A stretch of 64,000 nucleotides of DNA. Source: Moritella sp. F3. Its GTDB lineage: Bacteria; Pseudomonadota; Gammaproteobacteria; Enterobacterales; Moritellaceae. Shown here piece by piece: positions 27,871-36,245 of the stretch. A program made the translations under genes and the position numbers. The notes under the pieces are model-generated. The model saw only the letters and a program-made list of their open reading frames with translations, did no database searches and was not told the origin of the DNA. How positions within the stretch are numbered: the stretch's first letter is position 1; the number at the start of each line of letters is the position of its first letter. The DNA lies in contig NZ_BLRL01000003.1 in the NCBI RefSeq assembly GCF_015082335.1, positions 372,001 through 436,000 on the forward strand, written 5' to 3'.

Positions 27871-28752
27871 ATGAAATTAGCTAAATTATCTTATGGTTTT
27901 TCTCTGCTGTTATTATTGAGCGGCTTGAGCGTTGTGAGTACGGCGAATGCAACCTCATCGGTTTGGCAGGTAACAGATGGAAAAAACAGTATCTACCTTG
28001 GCGGCACAGTACATGTGCTAACAACAGATGATTACCCGTTACCTGCAGAATTCGATCGCGCTTATGCATTGACGGATGTGCTGGTATTAGAAACCGATAT
28101 GGCGAAATTAGACAGCCCTGCGTTTCAGCAAACGATGCTAAGTCAGCTTACTTATCCTGAAGGTCAAAATGTGTCTCAGCATTTAAGCCCCGAAACATAT
28201 CAGCAATTAACCGCATTTTGTGAGTCGCGTGGTATTGGCATGCAGGTTATTAATAATTTTAAGCCGAGCATGATCTCGTTAATGTTAACCATGGTTGAGC
28301 TGCAAAGACTCAACTTTACTGGTCTGGGAGTGGATAAATTCTATAACAACAAGGCTGTTGTTGATGGTAAACCTTTAGGTAAATTAGAGACAGTTGAAGA
28401 GCAGTTAGCATTTATTGCTGGGTTAGGTAAAGGTAAAGAAGATGAGCTGATCCGTTATAGCCTTGAAGATATAAAAACATTACCGACCTTTATGGTTGAT
28501 ATGAAAACAGCGTGGCGAGATGGTGATCCTCAAGCACTAGAAGATCTTGCAATAACGCCTTTGATTACTGATTTTCCAGATATCTATCAATCGTTATTAG
28601 TACAACGTAACAATAACTGGTTGCCACAGATTGAAGCTATGTTTAGCAATCAACAGACTGAATTGGTATTAGTCGGTGCGTTACATTTAGTTGGCAAAGA
28701 TGGTTTACTGGAGCAATTACAATCAGCTGGTTACAAAGTAAAGCAGTTATAA
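27871..28752 (+). CDS. TraB/GumN family protein, periplasmic
   Basis: The start at ATG 27871 has AGAGG six bases upstream and gives a 293-residue protein with a signal peptide (MKLAKLSYGFSLLLLLSG ... STANA) and likely cleavage before TSSVW. The mature part is a TraB/GumN (ChaN-like) domain: YLGGTVHVLTTDDYPLP at the N-terminus, LVLETDM, and a C-terminal ELVLVGALHLVGKDGLLEQL. The conserved GTxH and GAxH histidines are kept. Some relatives are metal-dependent proteases; no function is assigned for the bacterial ones. Its stop lies in a duplicated 15-bp stretch. Confidence 0.85.
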   Translation: MKLAKLSYGFSLLLLLSGLSVVSTANATSSVWQVTDGKNSIYLGGTVHVLTTDDYPLPAEFDRAYALTDVLVLETDMAKLDSPAFQQTMLSQLTYPEGQNVSQHLSPETYQQLTAFCESRGIGMQVINNFKPSMISLMLTMVELQRLNFTGLGVDKFYNNKAVVDGKPLGKLETVEEQLAFIAGLGKGKEDELIRYSLEDIKTLPTFMVDMKTAWRDGDPQALEDLAITPLITDFPDIYQSLLVQRNNNWLPQIEAMFSNQQTELVLVGALHLVGKDGLLEQLQSAGYKVKQL

Positions 28753-28773
28753 AAAGTAAGCAGTTATAAAAAA
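28741..28773 (+). repeat. Short tandem duplication at the end of the TraB/GumN gene
   Basis: AAGCAGTTATAAAAA occurs at 28741-28755 and again at 28758-28772. The first copy encodes the last residues and the stop (K-Q-L-stop). It is probably a recent slippage duplication. Confidence 0.5.
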
Positions 28774-28848
28774 TAGCATTGGTTTATTGGTTGGTAATAA
28801 GAGTTAGGATATGATGTTTGTTATCTAATTATTACCGAATGATAGCCA

Positions 28849-29625
28849 ATGCTGAATTTTTTTCGTTCTAAGCCTCTTATCGACGACGTCAGTTGTGAGT
28901 GGATGTTTGACACTTTCGAATGGGCACTAACCCATTTCGACCATCAAGAATTTTTTCAGCGTAGTCAGTTGATCCAACCTACGAATGACTTCTTTCCCGG
29001 TAATATTGATAGCCGCCACGGTATGGCAGAAACCATTTTTAATCATGTGGTTAAATATGCTGGATTAAGTCATTGGCCGCTACAGTTACAAGCACCGCAA
29101 TTGTTTAGTCCCCAGCCTCCTGCATTACTTGATTTATCGGCAGTGCTGCGTGATTCGTCAGAAAGTCATTCTTTACCTGCACTGGTTGCTTCACAGCCTT
29201 TAGCCATGACGTATAATCCTCAACAAGCCTCTAAGCCTGGCGATCTCGCTTCAAGTTATGCGCATCATTTAGCGCAACATGTGGTGGCGCAGTCACAGCA
29301 ATTGCCTCCAGGTGGCGCTGAGGATTTTAATGCTAGTACCGAAATCGTGGCTATTTTTATGGGCTTTGGTGTGATGATGGCGAATTCGGCTTATACTTTT
29401 AGAGGCGGGTGCGGTAGTTGTTATAACGCACAAGCAAATCGACAGGCCACGTTATCTGAAGATAATGTTATTTTTGCCTTGGCGTTGTTTTGCCGATTAA
29501 AAGGTATTTCAACTAGTGACGCGACCCGTAATTTGAAAGGTTACTTAAGACGTAACTTCAAGCAAGCGCTTAAACAGATTGAGCGCGAACCCGTGCGTTT
29601 ACAGCAACTGTTGGCGTTAAAGTAG
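28849..29625 (+). CDS. Conserved protein of unknown function with GGCGSC motif
   Basis: This 258-residue soluble protein has no recognised domain. Its N-terminal half is rich in aromatic residues (WMFDTFEWALTHFDHQEFF, NDFFPGNIDSRHGMAETIF), the middle is Pro/Gln/Ser-rich, and the C-terminal part contains FMGFGVMMANSAYTF followed by RGGCGSCYNAQ (C188, C191), then C215 and a basic helical tail. Similar uncharacterised proteins exist in marine gammaproteobacteria as far as I recall. The two close cysteines could bind a metal or form a redox pair. The CAP lipoprotein gene follows after 33 bp. The ribosome site is weak. Confidence 0.7.
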   Translation: MLNFFRSKPLIDDVSCEWMFDTFEWALTHFDHQEFFQRSQLIQPTNDFFPGNIDSRHGMAETIFNHVVKYAGLSHWPLQLQAPQLFSPQPPALLDLSAVLRDSSESHSLPALVASQPLAMTYNPQQASKPGDLASSYAHHLAQHVVAQSQQLPPGGAEDFNASTEIVAIFMGFGVMMANSAYTFRGGCGSCYNAQANRQATLSEDNVIFALALFCRLKGISTSDATRNLKGYLRRNFKQALKQIEREPVRLQQLLALK

Positions 29626-29658
29626 TCTACATATTGTAAAATAACGGCGAGAGGGCGA

Positions 29659-30291
29659 ATGAGTAAATTTGGGCAAGGTAAAACGAAATCGATAGCGAAG
29701 TTAAGATCGAAATGGATCATCACTTGCGTAATGGCGGTATTACTTACAGCCTGCGTTAGTAATGGCCAATATGATAATAAGGATGGAGAGGTTGTATTAC
29801 CGGATAAAGCGGTTGAACAAGTGGCTCCCCCCGTATCAAAACCATCAAGAAGGCTGGGTCCTGAGCCGACACCAGGTTTTAAACGCAAGATGCTTGCAGC
29901 GGTAAATGCTGCGCGTGTTAGTGGTTATACTTGTGGTGGGCGCAGAATGCCAGCTGTTGCGCCTGTGGTCTGGAATGCACAATTACAACAATCTGCGTTT
30001 GGTCATTCAAAGAATATGGCAGATGGCGATTATTTTAATCATCGCGATAAACAAGGTGATCGGGTAGGGGAGCGGACTTATGCTGCAGGGTATAATTGGC
30101 GTGCTGCAGGTGAAAACATAGCAGCAGGACAGCTTGAAGCGAGTGTAGTCATTACGGGGTGGTTAGGCAGCAAAGGGCATTGCTTGAATATTATGGATGC
30201 AGACTACACGGAGATGGGCATGGCGTCTTATACTAATAACAGCTCGTATTATAGTATCTATTGGACACAAGTTTTAGCGACCCCTTTATAG
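29659..30291 (+). CDS. CAP/SCP-domain lipoprotein
   Basis: The 210-residue product has a basic start, a hydrophobic segment and the lipobox LTAC (C32), so it is probably a lipoprotein, though the stretch before the hydrophobic core is longer than usual. Residues about 70-205 form a CAP (SCP/PR1, allergen V5-like) domain: KRKMLAAVNAARVSG, LQQSAFGHSKNMADGDYFNHRDKQGDRVGER, and RAAGENIAAGQLEASVVITGWLGSKGHCLNIM, with the conserved H, E and H residues. Bacterial CAP proteins are extracytoplasmic; their activity is mostly unknown. Confidence 0.87.
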   Translation: MSKFGQGKTKSIAKLRSKWIITCVMAVLLTACVSNGQYDNKDGEVVLPDKAVEQVAPPVSKPSRRLGPEPTPGFKRKMLAAVNAARVSGYTCGGRRMPAVAPVVWNAQLQQSAFGHSKNMADGDYFNHRDKQGDRVGERTYAAGYNWRAAGENIAAGQLEASVVITGWLGSKGHCLNIMDADYTEMGMASYTNNSSYYSIYWTQVLATPL

Positions 30292-30292
30292 C

Positions 30293-30325
30293 AAAAGACC
30301 CTACTTTCTAAGTAAGGCCTCTTTT
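30293..30325 (+). terminator. Probable terminator after the CAP gene
   Basis: AAAAGACC...CTACTT pairs with AAGTAAGG...CCTCTTTT, an interrupted stem flanked by A4 and T4, directly after the CAP stop. It also lies 43 bp past the end of the convergent small Cys/Gly gene. Confidence 0.55.
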
Positions 30326-30367
30326 AACGAGTCAATCTGTTTCACGACTCTACATCATTAATTATGA

Positions 30368-30448
30368 CTATTCTGAATCTTGTTCTGTTTCTTCAGGTTT
30401 TTTCGTTTCTTCTACATCTTGTCCGCCGCAGCCACCACAACAACTCAT
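30368..30448 (-). CDS. 26-residue Cys/Gly-rich peptide (CCGGCGG)
   Basis: A very short gene: ATG at 30448, stop TAG at 30368-30370, with AGAGGA eight bases before the ATG. The peptide begins MSCCGGCGGQDVEE and continues with an acidic/Lys tail rich in Glu ending in EQDSE. Three Cys in the first seven residues suggest metal binding. Similar tiny CCGG-type peptides are annotated in related marine bacteria as far as I recall, without function. The good ribosome site, the sharp Cys/Gly head and the charged tail argue for a real gene despite its size. Confidence 0.6.
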   Translation of the reverse strand: MSCCGGCGGQDVEETKKPEETEQDSE

Positions 30449-30695
30449 AATCATATCCTCTTTGTTCAATCAATTTAGTGTTAATTCAAATACCCAGTCA
30501 CTATAACCAAGTGTTTTACTCAAGTAATTGACTAATGTCATGTAGGTTAATAAAACGACGGCTAGATCATGGCTTAATTTTTTAATTCCTAATGAAGTAA
30601 ACCGAAATATCGTTCATAATGTTATTGAGCACTTAGTCCTCAATGTTTATCAATCTTATAGATAAGTTTATGAACAACTTTATAGAGAATTACTT

Positions 30696-31172
30696 ATGCA
30701 AATAGTAAATGTGGATAGTAGCAATAAGCATGTATATGCTAATTTGTATCAAGGCTATGCGGCTGAATTTTCAAAAATCATAGAAGACAAACCTGATGAA
30801 AATGGGTTGTTTGAAATATACCCAAAAATTGAAGGTAATGTTTCCGGTTACTTATTATATGAAGATGGGGTTCCTGCGGCTCTTACAGCCATTTTGGAAA
30901 AATCACCAAACGAATTTGAGATCTGTGATTTTTATGTATTACCCTGTTTTCGAAAAAACAAAATTGGTAAGCTGTTTATATCAAACATTTTTGAACGTCT
31001 CGAAGGGTCTTGGGAAATTAAGCAAGTAGCTGGTGCTGAACATGCTGTTAAGTTCTGGCAGAATGTCGTTAATGACTACACATCAGGCTCTTTTGTTGAA
31101 GACAAGTATCTTGATGAAAAGTGGGGCTTAGTGACAAGGCAGCGTTTTAGTCATGCTCAAGATGCTCCTTAA
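30696..31172 (+). CDS. GNAT family N-acetyltransferase
   Basis: The 158-residue product has a GNAT layout: an N-terminal strand-helix (MQIVNVDSSNKHVYANLY), GYLLYEDGVPAALTAIL, and the acetyl-CoA-site region EFEICDFYVLPCFRKNKIGKLFI. The tail includes a WQNVVNDYTSGSF segment typical of small Eis- or RimI-like enzymes. The substrate is unknown. GAGAA precedes the ATG. It is monocistronic between the small Cys/Gly gene and a gap with degraded coding features. Confidence 0.75.
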   Translation: MQIVNVDSSNKHVYANLYQGYAAEFSKIIEDKPDENGLFEIYPKIEGNVSGYLLYEDGVPAALTAILEKSPNEFEICDFYVLPCFRKNKIGKLFISNIFERLEGSWEIKQVAGAEHAVKFWQNVVNDYTSGSFVEDKYLDEKWGLVTRQRFSHAQDAP

Positions 31173-31478
31173 CAGGGCGTGACATTTACTGTCATATCAA
31201 TATCTACATCTTCAAGGAAGAAATGATGCTCCCATTTGAAACACTTTTACTTTTTCTCGTCACGCCATTTGATGTTCACACAGGGGGGGGGTCCGTCCTG
31301 TCACATATCGATGCCTACATTAGCCCCGTTCAATAATGCCATTAAAAACCCCTCCGAAGTCTCTTTTATACAGCCATATATTAGCGAAACAGTCTTTCAT
31401 CACCTATCTTTCTTTCTAAGTATTATAAAAATGCATCATTAAAACACTGATAATTCGCTCTAAATAAGAGGATGTCAC
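31173..31478. other. 306-bp gap before the lysine operon, with G9 tract and a possible gene remnant
   Basis: It contains a run of nine G (31283-31291) inside a 37-codon open frame, ATG 31223 to stop 31336, with AAGGAAGAA upstream. The start of its product (MLPFETLLLFLVT) resembles the first helix of LysE-type exporters, then the similarity ends. Probably a remnant or a chance frame. Promoter elements of the downstream operon should also be here. Confidence 0.3.
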
Positions 31479-32342
31479 ATGTCCATTTTGGATAATTTTT
31501 TCGATAAACTCTGGCAGCAATACAGTGAGATTAGTCCACAGGCTCTAGCTATACACCAATTATTTGAAAGCAGAGGCGAGACCTTGGTGAATGACCATGT
31601 CGCGTTTCGTACGTTTGCCGATTCTCACATTAGTCTTGATATTGTTGAAGATGAGATCTTATCGCTAGGCTATCGGCTATTAGACTCCTATCAATTTGAA
31701 GTAAAAAAACTCGATGCCCGTTGTTATATCCATGATCAGTCACCGACTAAAATATTCATCAGTGAATTACGCTGGCGTGAATTATCAAACCAAGCTCAAG
31801 TAATAATCCAAGACATCATCGAGCAAGGACATAAGACATTAAGCTCGCCGTTAATTGACCAATCAAGTTCGGGGCTTTCACCTTTATTAAGCGCAGGACG
31901 ACTATGGCAGTTACCAAGTTATGCCGATTATCAAACGCTAGCCGTAGAATCGGAATATGCAGCCTGGCTGTCAGTGTGGGGCTTACGCGCTAATCACTTC
32001 ACTATTTTTATTAACCACTTAAATAGCACGCCTGACTTATCACAAGTAGTTGAACTGCTACAGCAACAGGGTTATGAACTTAATAGTGCTGGTGGCGTGA
32101 TAAAAGGCAAACCTAGCGATTTATTAATTCAAGCCTCAACAATGGCTGACACCTGTTTAATCGATTTTAAAGATGCTGGCGAACAGCCTATTAGCAGTTG
32201 TTATTATGAATTCGCTCAACGTTTCACCCAAGAAGATGGTCAGTTATACCAAGGATTTGTGCCAAGTAGTGCAGATAAAATATTTGAATCAACCAGCATG
32301 AAATCAATATTAGGCGGGGTTGCATCAGACGATGATAATTAG
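31479..32342 (+). CDS. DUF1338 protein, probable 2-oxoadipate dioxygenase/decarboxylase (HglS-like)
   Basis: Family members such as Pseudomonas HglS and plant FLO7 use Fe(II) and O2 to turn 2-oxoadipate into 2-hydroxyglutarate, a late lysine-catabolism step. This 287-residue version is shorter than HglS (about 464 aa) but keeps the motifs: NDHVAFRTF with H40, RANHFTIFINHL with H173, and CYYEFAQRF with E244, the expected two-His/one-Glu metal site. AGAGGA lies before the ATG. It opens an operon with a lysine-dehydrogenase-like gene 29 bp downstream and an ALDH7 gene, which supports the lysine assignment. The aminotransferase making 2-oxoadipate is not in the window. Confidence 0.82.
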   Translation: MSILDNFFDKLWQQYSEISPQALAIHQLFESRGETLVNDHVAFRTFADSHISLDIVEDEILSLGYRLLDSYQFEVKKLDARCYIHDQSPTKIFISELRWRELSNQAQVIIQDIIEQGHKTLSSPLIDQSSSGLSPLLSAGRLWQLPSYADYQTLAVESEYAAWLSVWGLRANHFTIFINHLNSTPDLSQVVELLQQQGYELNSAGGVIKGKPSDLLIQASTMADTCLIDFKDAGEQPISSCYYEFAQRFTQEDGQLYQGFVPSSADKIFESTSMKSILGGVASDDDN

Positions 32343-32371
32343 CGATTAACACTCGTAATAAGGAGTTTTTA

Positions 32372-33469
32372 ATGACAAAACGCATTGTTGTTTTAGGGCT
32401 AGGCAGGATTGGTGGTGCAATTGCCCAGATCCTAAATCGCCACGATGGTTATGATGTTACTGGCGCTGATATTAACCCCTCTGCAGTGGCACATTTTAGT
32501 GAGCAATTTAAAACCGAACTATTACCCAATACATCCCCTGAGACCAGAGATTATGGCGCCTTGCTGGCAGGGCAAGATGCGGTGATCTCAGCACTTACCT
32601 TTAATGATAATCCCTATGTTGCCCAAGCCGCGCTTGATCATGGTTGTAGCTATTTTGATTTAACTGAAGATGTACGCTGTACTCAAGCGATTAAAGAAAT
32701 TGCCCTTGCTGCTGCGCCGGGGCAGGTATTTATGCCCCAATGTGGGTTAGCCCCTGGTTTTATCGGTATTTTGGGTTACAGTTTCCGGCATCGCTTCGAC
32801 CGTCTTGATACCCTGAAATTACGTGTTGGCGCGCTACCTGAGTATCCATCCAATCAAATGATGTACAACCTGACATGGTCTACCGAAGGCTTAATTAACG
32901 AGTATGCCAATCCTTGTGAATCCATTAAAAACCATGTTCCCACCTTAACGGAACCCCTCGAAGGACGTGAGGTGTTTTCTATTTCGGGTGTCGAATATGA
33001 GGCGTTTAATACCTCCGGCGGTCTGGCTAATCTATGTTATTCCTTGGACGGAGAATTACGAGAACTGACTTATAAAACCATCCGTTATCCTGGCCATTGC
33101 AAGTTAATGAAATTCTTGTTTCATGACTTACGCCTAGGGGAAGAGGGCAAGCGCCGCGATATGTTGATGGAGATATTTGAAAGTTCCGTCGCAACCACGA
33201 TGCAAGATCTGGTCTTGATTTCGGTGGTGGCCACAGGTTATGTCGATGATAGGTTAAAGCAGTGTAGCCGCACCTTTTTACTCCGACATACCGCAGAGCA
33301 AAGTGCCATTCAAATATCGACTGCGAGTGCTGCTGTGACGACTGTTGATCTGATTTTAAATGGTCGTGAATCAAGACAAGGTTTCGTCGAACAAGAAACA
33401 TTAAACATTGATGAGTTCTTAGCGAATGACTTTGCGAAAGCGTATCGCGATGCAGAATTAAGTATTTAA
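32372..33469 (+). CDS. Saccharopine dehydrogenase family, probable L-lysine 6-dehydrogenase
   Basis: The 365 residues begin with an NAD(P) Rossmann motif (VLGLGRIGGAIAQIL). FMPQCGLAPGFIGILGY, the TEGLINEYANP segment, EAFNTSGGLANL and ELTYKTIRYPGHC correspond to conserved segments of Geobacillus-type lysine 6-dehydrogenase and of the saccharopine dehydrogenase half of LKR/SDH. Either reaction yields 2-aminoadipate 6-semialdehyde, the substrate of the ALDH7 encoded next. No lysine-ketoglutarate reductase is nearby, so direct oxidation of lysine is the simpler reading. AAGGAG precedes the ATG. It lies 29 bp after the DUF1338 gene and 37 bp before the ALDH7 gene. Confidence 0.78.
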   Translation: MTKRIVVLGLGRIGGAIAQILNRHDGYDVTGADINPSAVAHFSEQFKTELLPNTSPETRDYGALLAGQDAVISALTFNDNPYVAQAALDHGCSYFDLTEDVRCTQAIKEIALAAAPGQVFMPQCGLAPGFIGILGYSFRHRFDRLDTLKLRVGALPEYPSNQMMYNLTWSTEGLINEYANPCESIKNHVPTLTEPLEGREVFSISGVEYEAFNTSGGLANLCYSLDGELRELTYKTIRYPGHCKLMKFLFHDLRLGEEGKRRDMLMEIFESSVATTMQDLVLISVVATGYVDDRLKQCSRTFLLRHTAEQSAIQISTASAAVTTVDLILNGRESRQGFVEQETLNIDEFLANDFAKAYRDAELSI

Positions 33470-33506
33470 ACTTTTAGTTTTTAGTTTTAACAGCGAGGAT
33501 AATCAC

Positions 33507-35084
33507 ATGCATGAAGCAATTTTAAAGACAGTGTTAGGCGATTTTTATAGCCAAGATAAACACTACGGTAGTGCTTACCTTGGTGGGCAGCGTTTTGACA
33601 ACGATGCAACTGTAGATGTGACGGTGGATGTGATTAGCCCTAATGATGGTCAGAAATTTGTGTCTATCAGCCATGCCGAGCCGGATGCTATCAAACAGAT
33701 CATAGCAAGTGCAAAAGCAGAGTTTTATCATTGGCGCAGCGTGCCAGCACCGCAACGTGGTGAACTCGTACGATTGTTTGCCGAAAAAGCACGTACTGCA
33801 AAGCACCAATTGGCCACCATTATTAGCCTTGAAGCCGGTAAACCATTTCAAGAAAGCCTAGGCGAAGTGCAAGAACTGATTGACGTATGCGATTTTGCGG
33901 TGGGTCTGTCTCGACAGCTTTACGGGTTAACGATTGCGACTGAAAGACCTAATCACAGGATGATGGAACAATGGCACCCAATAGGTCCAGTTGTTATTAT
34001 TACAGCGTTCAACTTTCCTATGGCTGTGTGGGCTTGGAATGCGGCGATTAGCTTGATTTGTGGTAACAGTATTATTTGGAAACCCTCGAGCCAAACCCCA
34101 CTCAGTGGTTTAGCCTGCCATCAATTATTATTATCAGCGATTAAAGAGTTCGGCGCTAATTCTGAACTGAGCAGTATTGTGTTTGGTGAAAAACCGCAAG
34201 TAGAGCAATTGGTGGATCATAAAGATATCGCCTTGGTTTCTGCGACAGGCTCATGTGCAATGGGGCGTGCGGTTAATTGTCGCGTTGCGGCGAGGATGGG
34301 ACGAACCTTGTTAGAACTCGGTGGTAATAATGCCATGATCGTCTGCCCAAGTGCCGATCTTGAATTAGCGATTCGGGCGATCACCTTTTCAGCCTTAGGG
34401 ACGAGCGGTCAACGTTGTACTACATTACGCCGATTGATTGTACACAGTAGTTTAAAGCATCAAGTGCTTACCAAGTTAGAGGCGATTTATAAAACAGTGA
34501 GTATTGGCGACCCCTTTGATAGCAGTAATTTAATGGGACCGTTGGTTAACCAGCAAGCTGTCGACATGATGAAAGCCAGTATTAATACCGCTATCGCTCA
34601 AGGGGGAGAGCTTATTACCGGTGGCCAACAAATATCGAATTTAGGCAACAAAGGTCAAGGTGAACACGGGTTTTATATTACGCCCGCGATTATCGATATT
34701 GATCCTAGTGCCGAAATTGTCCAACAAGAAACCTTTGCGCCGTTACTTTATGTGCACAGTTATGATTCCCTTGAACAGGCGTTGGCGATCCAAAATGGTG
34801 TTAGTCAGGGTCTATCTTCCGCTATTTTCACTAAAGACATGATGGAAGCGGAAGTGTTCGTTAGCGCTAGAGGTTCTGATTGTGGACTGGTTAATGTCAA
34901 CATAGGTACGTCAGGTGCCGAGATTGGTGGCGCATTCGGCGGTGAAAAAGACACGGGAGGCGGGCGAGAAAGTGGTTCTGACGCATGGAAGGCTTATATG
35001 CGTCGTATGACCAATACCATTAATTACGGCAGTGAATTACCTTTAGCACAAGGCATTAGCTTTGACATGCCAAAGGGTGGGTAG
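33507..35084 (+). CDS. ALDH7-family aldehyde dehydrogenase (2-aminoadipate semialdehyde dehydrogenase)
   Basis: The 525-residue enzyme belongs to the antiquitin (ALDH7) branch, whose typical substrate is 2-aminoadipate semialdehyde, oxidised to 2-aminoadipate with NAD(P)+. The catalytic thiol is C304 in GTSGQRCTTLRRL and the general base E270 in LLELGGNN; the oxyanion Asn is in TAFNFPMAVWAWN. The ALDH7-typical WHPIGPVVIITAFNFP and GGAFGGEKDTGGGRESGSDAWK stretches are present. GAGGA precedes the ATG. Third gene of the lysine module. No terminator is obvious after the stop, but the Fur-controlled AraC gene follows with its own promoter region. Confidence 0.88.
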   Translation: MHEAILKTVLGDFYSQDKHYGSAYLGGQRFDNDATVDVTVDVISPNDGQKFVSISHAEPDAIKQIIASAKAEFYHWRSVPAPQRGELVRLFAEKARTAKHQLATIISLEAGKPFQESLGEVQELIDVCDFAVGLSRQLYGLTIATERPNHRMMEQWHPIGPVVIITAFNFPMAVWAWNAAISLICGNSIIWKPSSQTPLSGLACHQLLLSAIKEFGANSELSSIVFGEKPQVEQLVDHKDIALVSATGSCAMGRAVNCRVAARMGRTLLELGGNNAMIVCPSADLELAIRAITFSALGTSGQRCTTLRRLIVHSSLKHQVLTKLEAIYKTVSIGDPFDSSNLMGPLVNQQAVDMMKASINTAIAQGGELITGGQQISNLGNKGQGEHGFYITPAIIDIDPSAEIVQQETFAPLLYVHSYDSLEQALAIQNGVSQGLSSAIFTKDMMEAEVFVSARGSDCGLVNVNIGTSGAEIGGAFGGEKDTGGGRESGSDAWKAYMRRMTNTINYGSELPLAQGISFDMPKGG

Positions 35085-35116
35085 CCACTATTTATTTTCC
35101 AGATTTATTGCACAAA

Positions 35117-35131
35117 TGAGAATTATTCTTA
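35117..35131. promoter_or_regulatory. Candidate Fur box upstream of the AraC-family gene
   Basis: TGAGAATTATTCTTA is a 7-1-7 inverted repeat (6 of 7 positions pair) like the Fur core TGATAATNATTATCA. It lies about 60 bp upstream of the araC-type start, at the head of the siderophore locus. Confidence 0.55.
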
Positions 35132-35192
35132 TAATGGATTTTATAAACTCTCTTATTTCCCTCGGTTGTTGACCAAAGGTATTGTGCGTACG

Positions 35193-36131
35193 ATGCAAAA
35201 AGAAAACCAAAAACAAGTGAACCGTTTTACCCGCATCGAAAAGTTGTTGGATTTTATCAATGAAAACATAGACCAACCGTTATCAGTCGAAATGTTAGCG
35301 GATAAAAGCTGTTGGTCACGCTGGCAGCTACAACGCGTATTCCACCTTGAAACGGGATTGAATCTCGCACAATATGTTCGAGAATTGAAACTGAGTTTAG
35401 CTGCGGAGCGTTTATTAGGCAGTAAACATCGGGTTGTTGATATCGCGTTAGCGCTCGGATTTAGCTCTGAAGTGAGTTTTAGTCGTACATTTAAAAATAT
35501 GTTTGCGCATTCACCTATAGCGTATAGGCGTCGTGGTCAACGGCTTGGATTACGCACACCCATCAAGCTCTGTTCTCGCGTGTTAGATAGTTTTGATTTG
35601 GCGGCCAGATTATTACAAATCCGTATTGAAGCACGTCCGGAATTTACGCTTCACTGCACATCTGGTGTTATTTCAGGGCTGTTTTCATTAACACCTAATT
35701 ACCAGCAACAAGTCCCGCTTATTTGGTCTGAATTTGTCGATAACTTGCCTAAAGCTGAGATGCTGTCCGTATTGAATGAAAGTTCATCAAACGCGGATAA
35801 TATAGAGCTGATTGGTGTTATCGGTGTTATTCAAGCAAAAGATGATATAGATGCGATCCCTTATTGGGCCGGTTGTACCGCGGATTCTTTATGTGGTTCG
35901 ACGTCATTAGATACGATTAAAGTACCTGCTCAAGAGTACGCTGTGATACCTTTTACTGGGCCAATTAAACAATTAGAACAAGTACTTGCTTGGTTATTTT
36001 CACACTGGATACCGGATTCAGATTATGACAGTATTGATGGCTATGAATTGGAGATCTATCCGGCTAATTACGATCCTGAAGACTCTGCTTCTTATATGGA
36101 ATATTGGCTCCCAATCGAACCTCGAAGCTAA
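35193..36131 (+). CDS. AraC family regulator with GyrI-like C-terminal domain (Rob type)
   Basis: The DNA-binding domain comes first: FTRIEKLLDFINENIDQPLSVEMLADKSCWSRWQLQRVF, then two helix-turn-helix units ending in FSRTFKNMFAHSPIAYRRR (about 15-115). The remaining 190 residues look like a GyrI-like ligand domain (YAVIPFTGPIKQLEQV, then GYELEIYPANYDPEDSASYMEYWLPI). I give ATG 35193 (312 aa); in-frame TTG 35166 and GTG 35184 are alternatives, and no start has a clear ribosome site. Placed between a Fur box and the TonB receptor gene, it probably controls siderophore uptake, perhaps with the ferric siderophore or its product as ligand. Confidence 0.82.
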   Translation: MQKENQKQVNRFTRIEKLLDFINENIDQPLSVEMLADKSCWSRWQLQRVFHLETGLNLAQYVRELKLSLAAERLLGSKHRVVDIALALGFSSEVSFSRTFKNMFAHSPIAYRRRGQRLGLRTPIKLCSRVLDSFDLAARLLQIRIEARPEFTLHCTSGVISGLFSLTPNYQQQVPLIWSEFVDNLPKAEMLSVLNESSSNADNIELIGVIGVIQAKDDIDAIPYWAGCTADSLCGSTSLDTIKVPAQEYAVIPFTGPIKQLEQVLAWLFSHWIPDSDYDSIDGYELEIYPANYDPEDSASYMEYWLPIEPRS

Positions 36132-36196
36132 AATAATTTGAACTTTTCAATTATTGCACCAAATCGTTAATCTTTTTTCTAAATCTCTCTATACAA

Positions 36197-36223
36197 TGCA
36201 AACGATAATAATTATCATTTGCA
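36197..36223. promoter_or_regulatory. Strong Fur box upstream of the TonB receptor
   Basis: A 27-bp inverted repeat, TGCAAACGATAAT-A-ATTATCATTTGCA, with one mismatch. Its core CGATAATAATTATCA (36203-36217) is close to the Fur consensus. It sits 22 bp before the receptor ATG, where binding would block transcription in iron-rich conditions. Confidence 0.8.
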
Positions 36224-36245
36224 TGAATTGAGATTTGGAGTTCGA

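Noticed and set aside
31236..31442. A 68-codon open frame crossing the G9 tract
   Set aside because: No good ribosome site, no family match and odd composition; the alternative frame from 31223 is better but still not a gene I would call.
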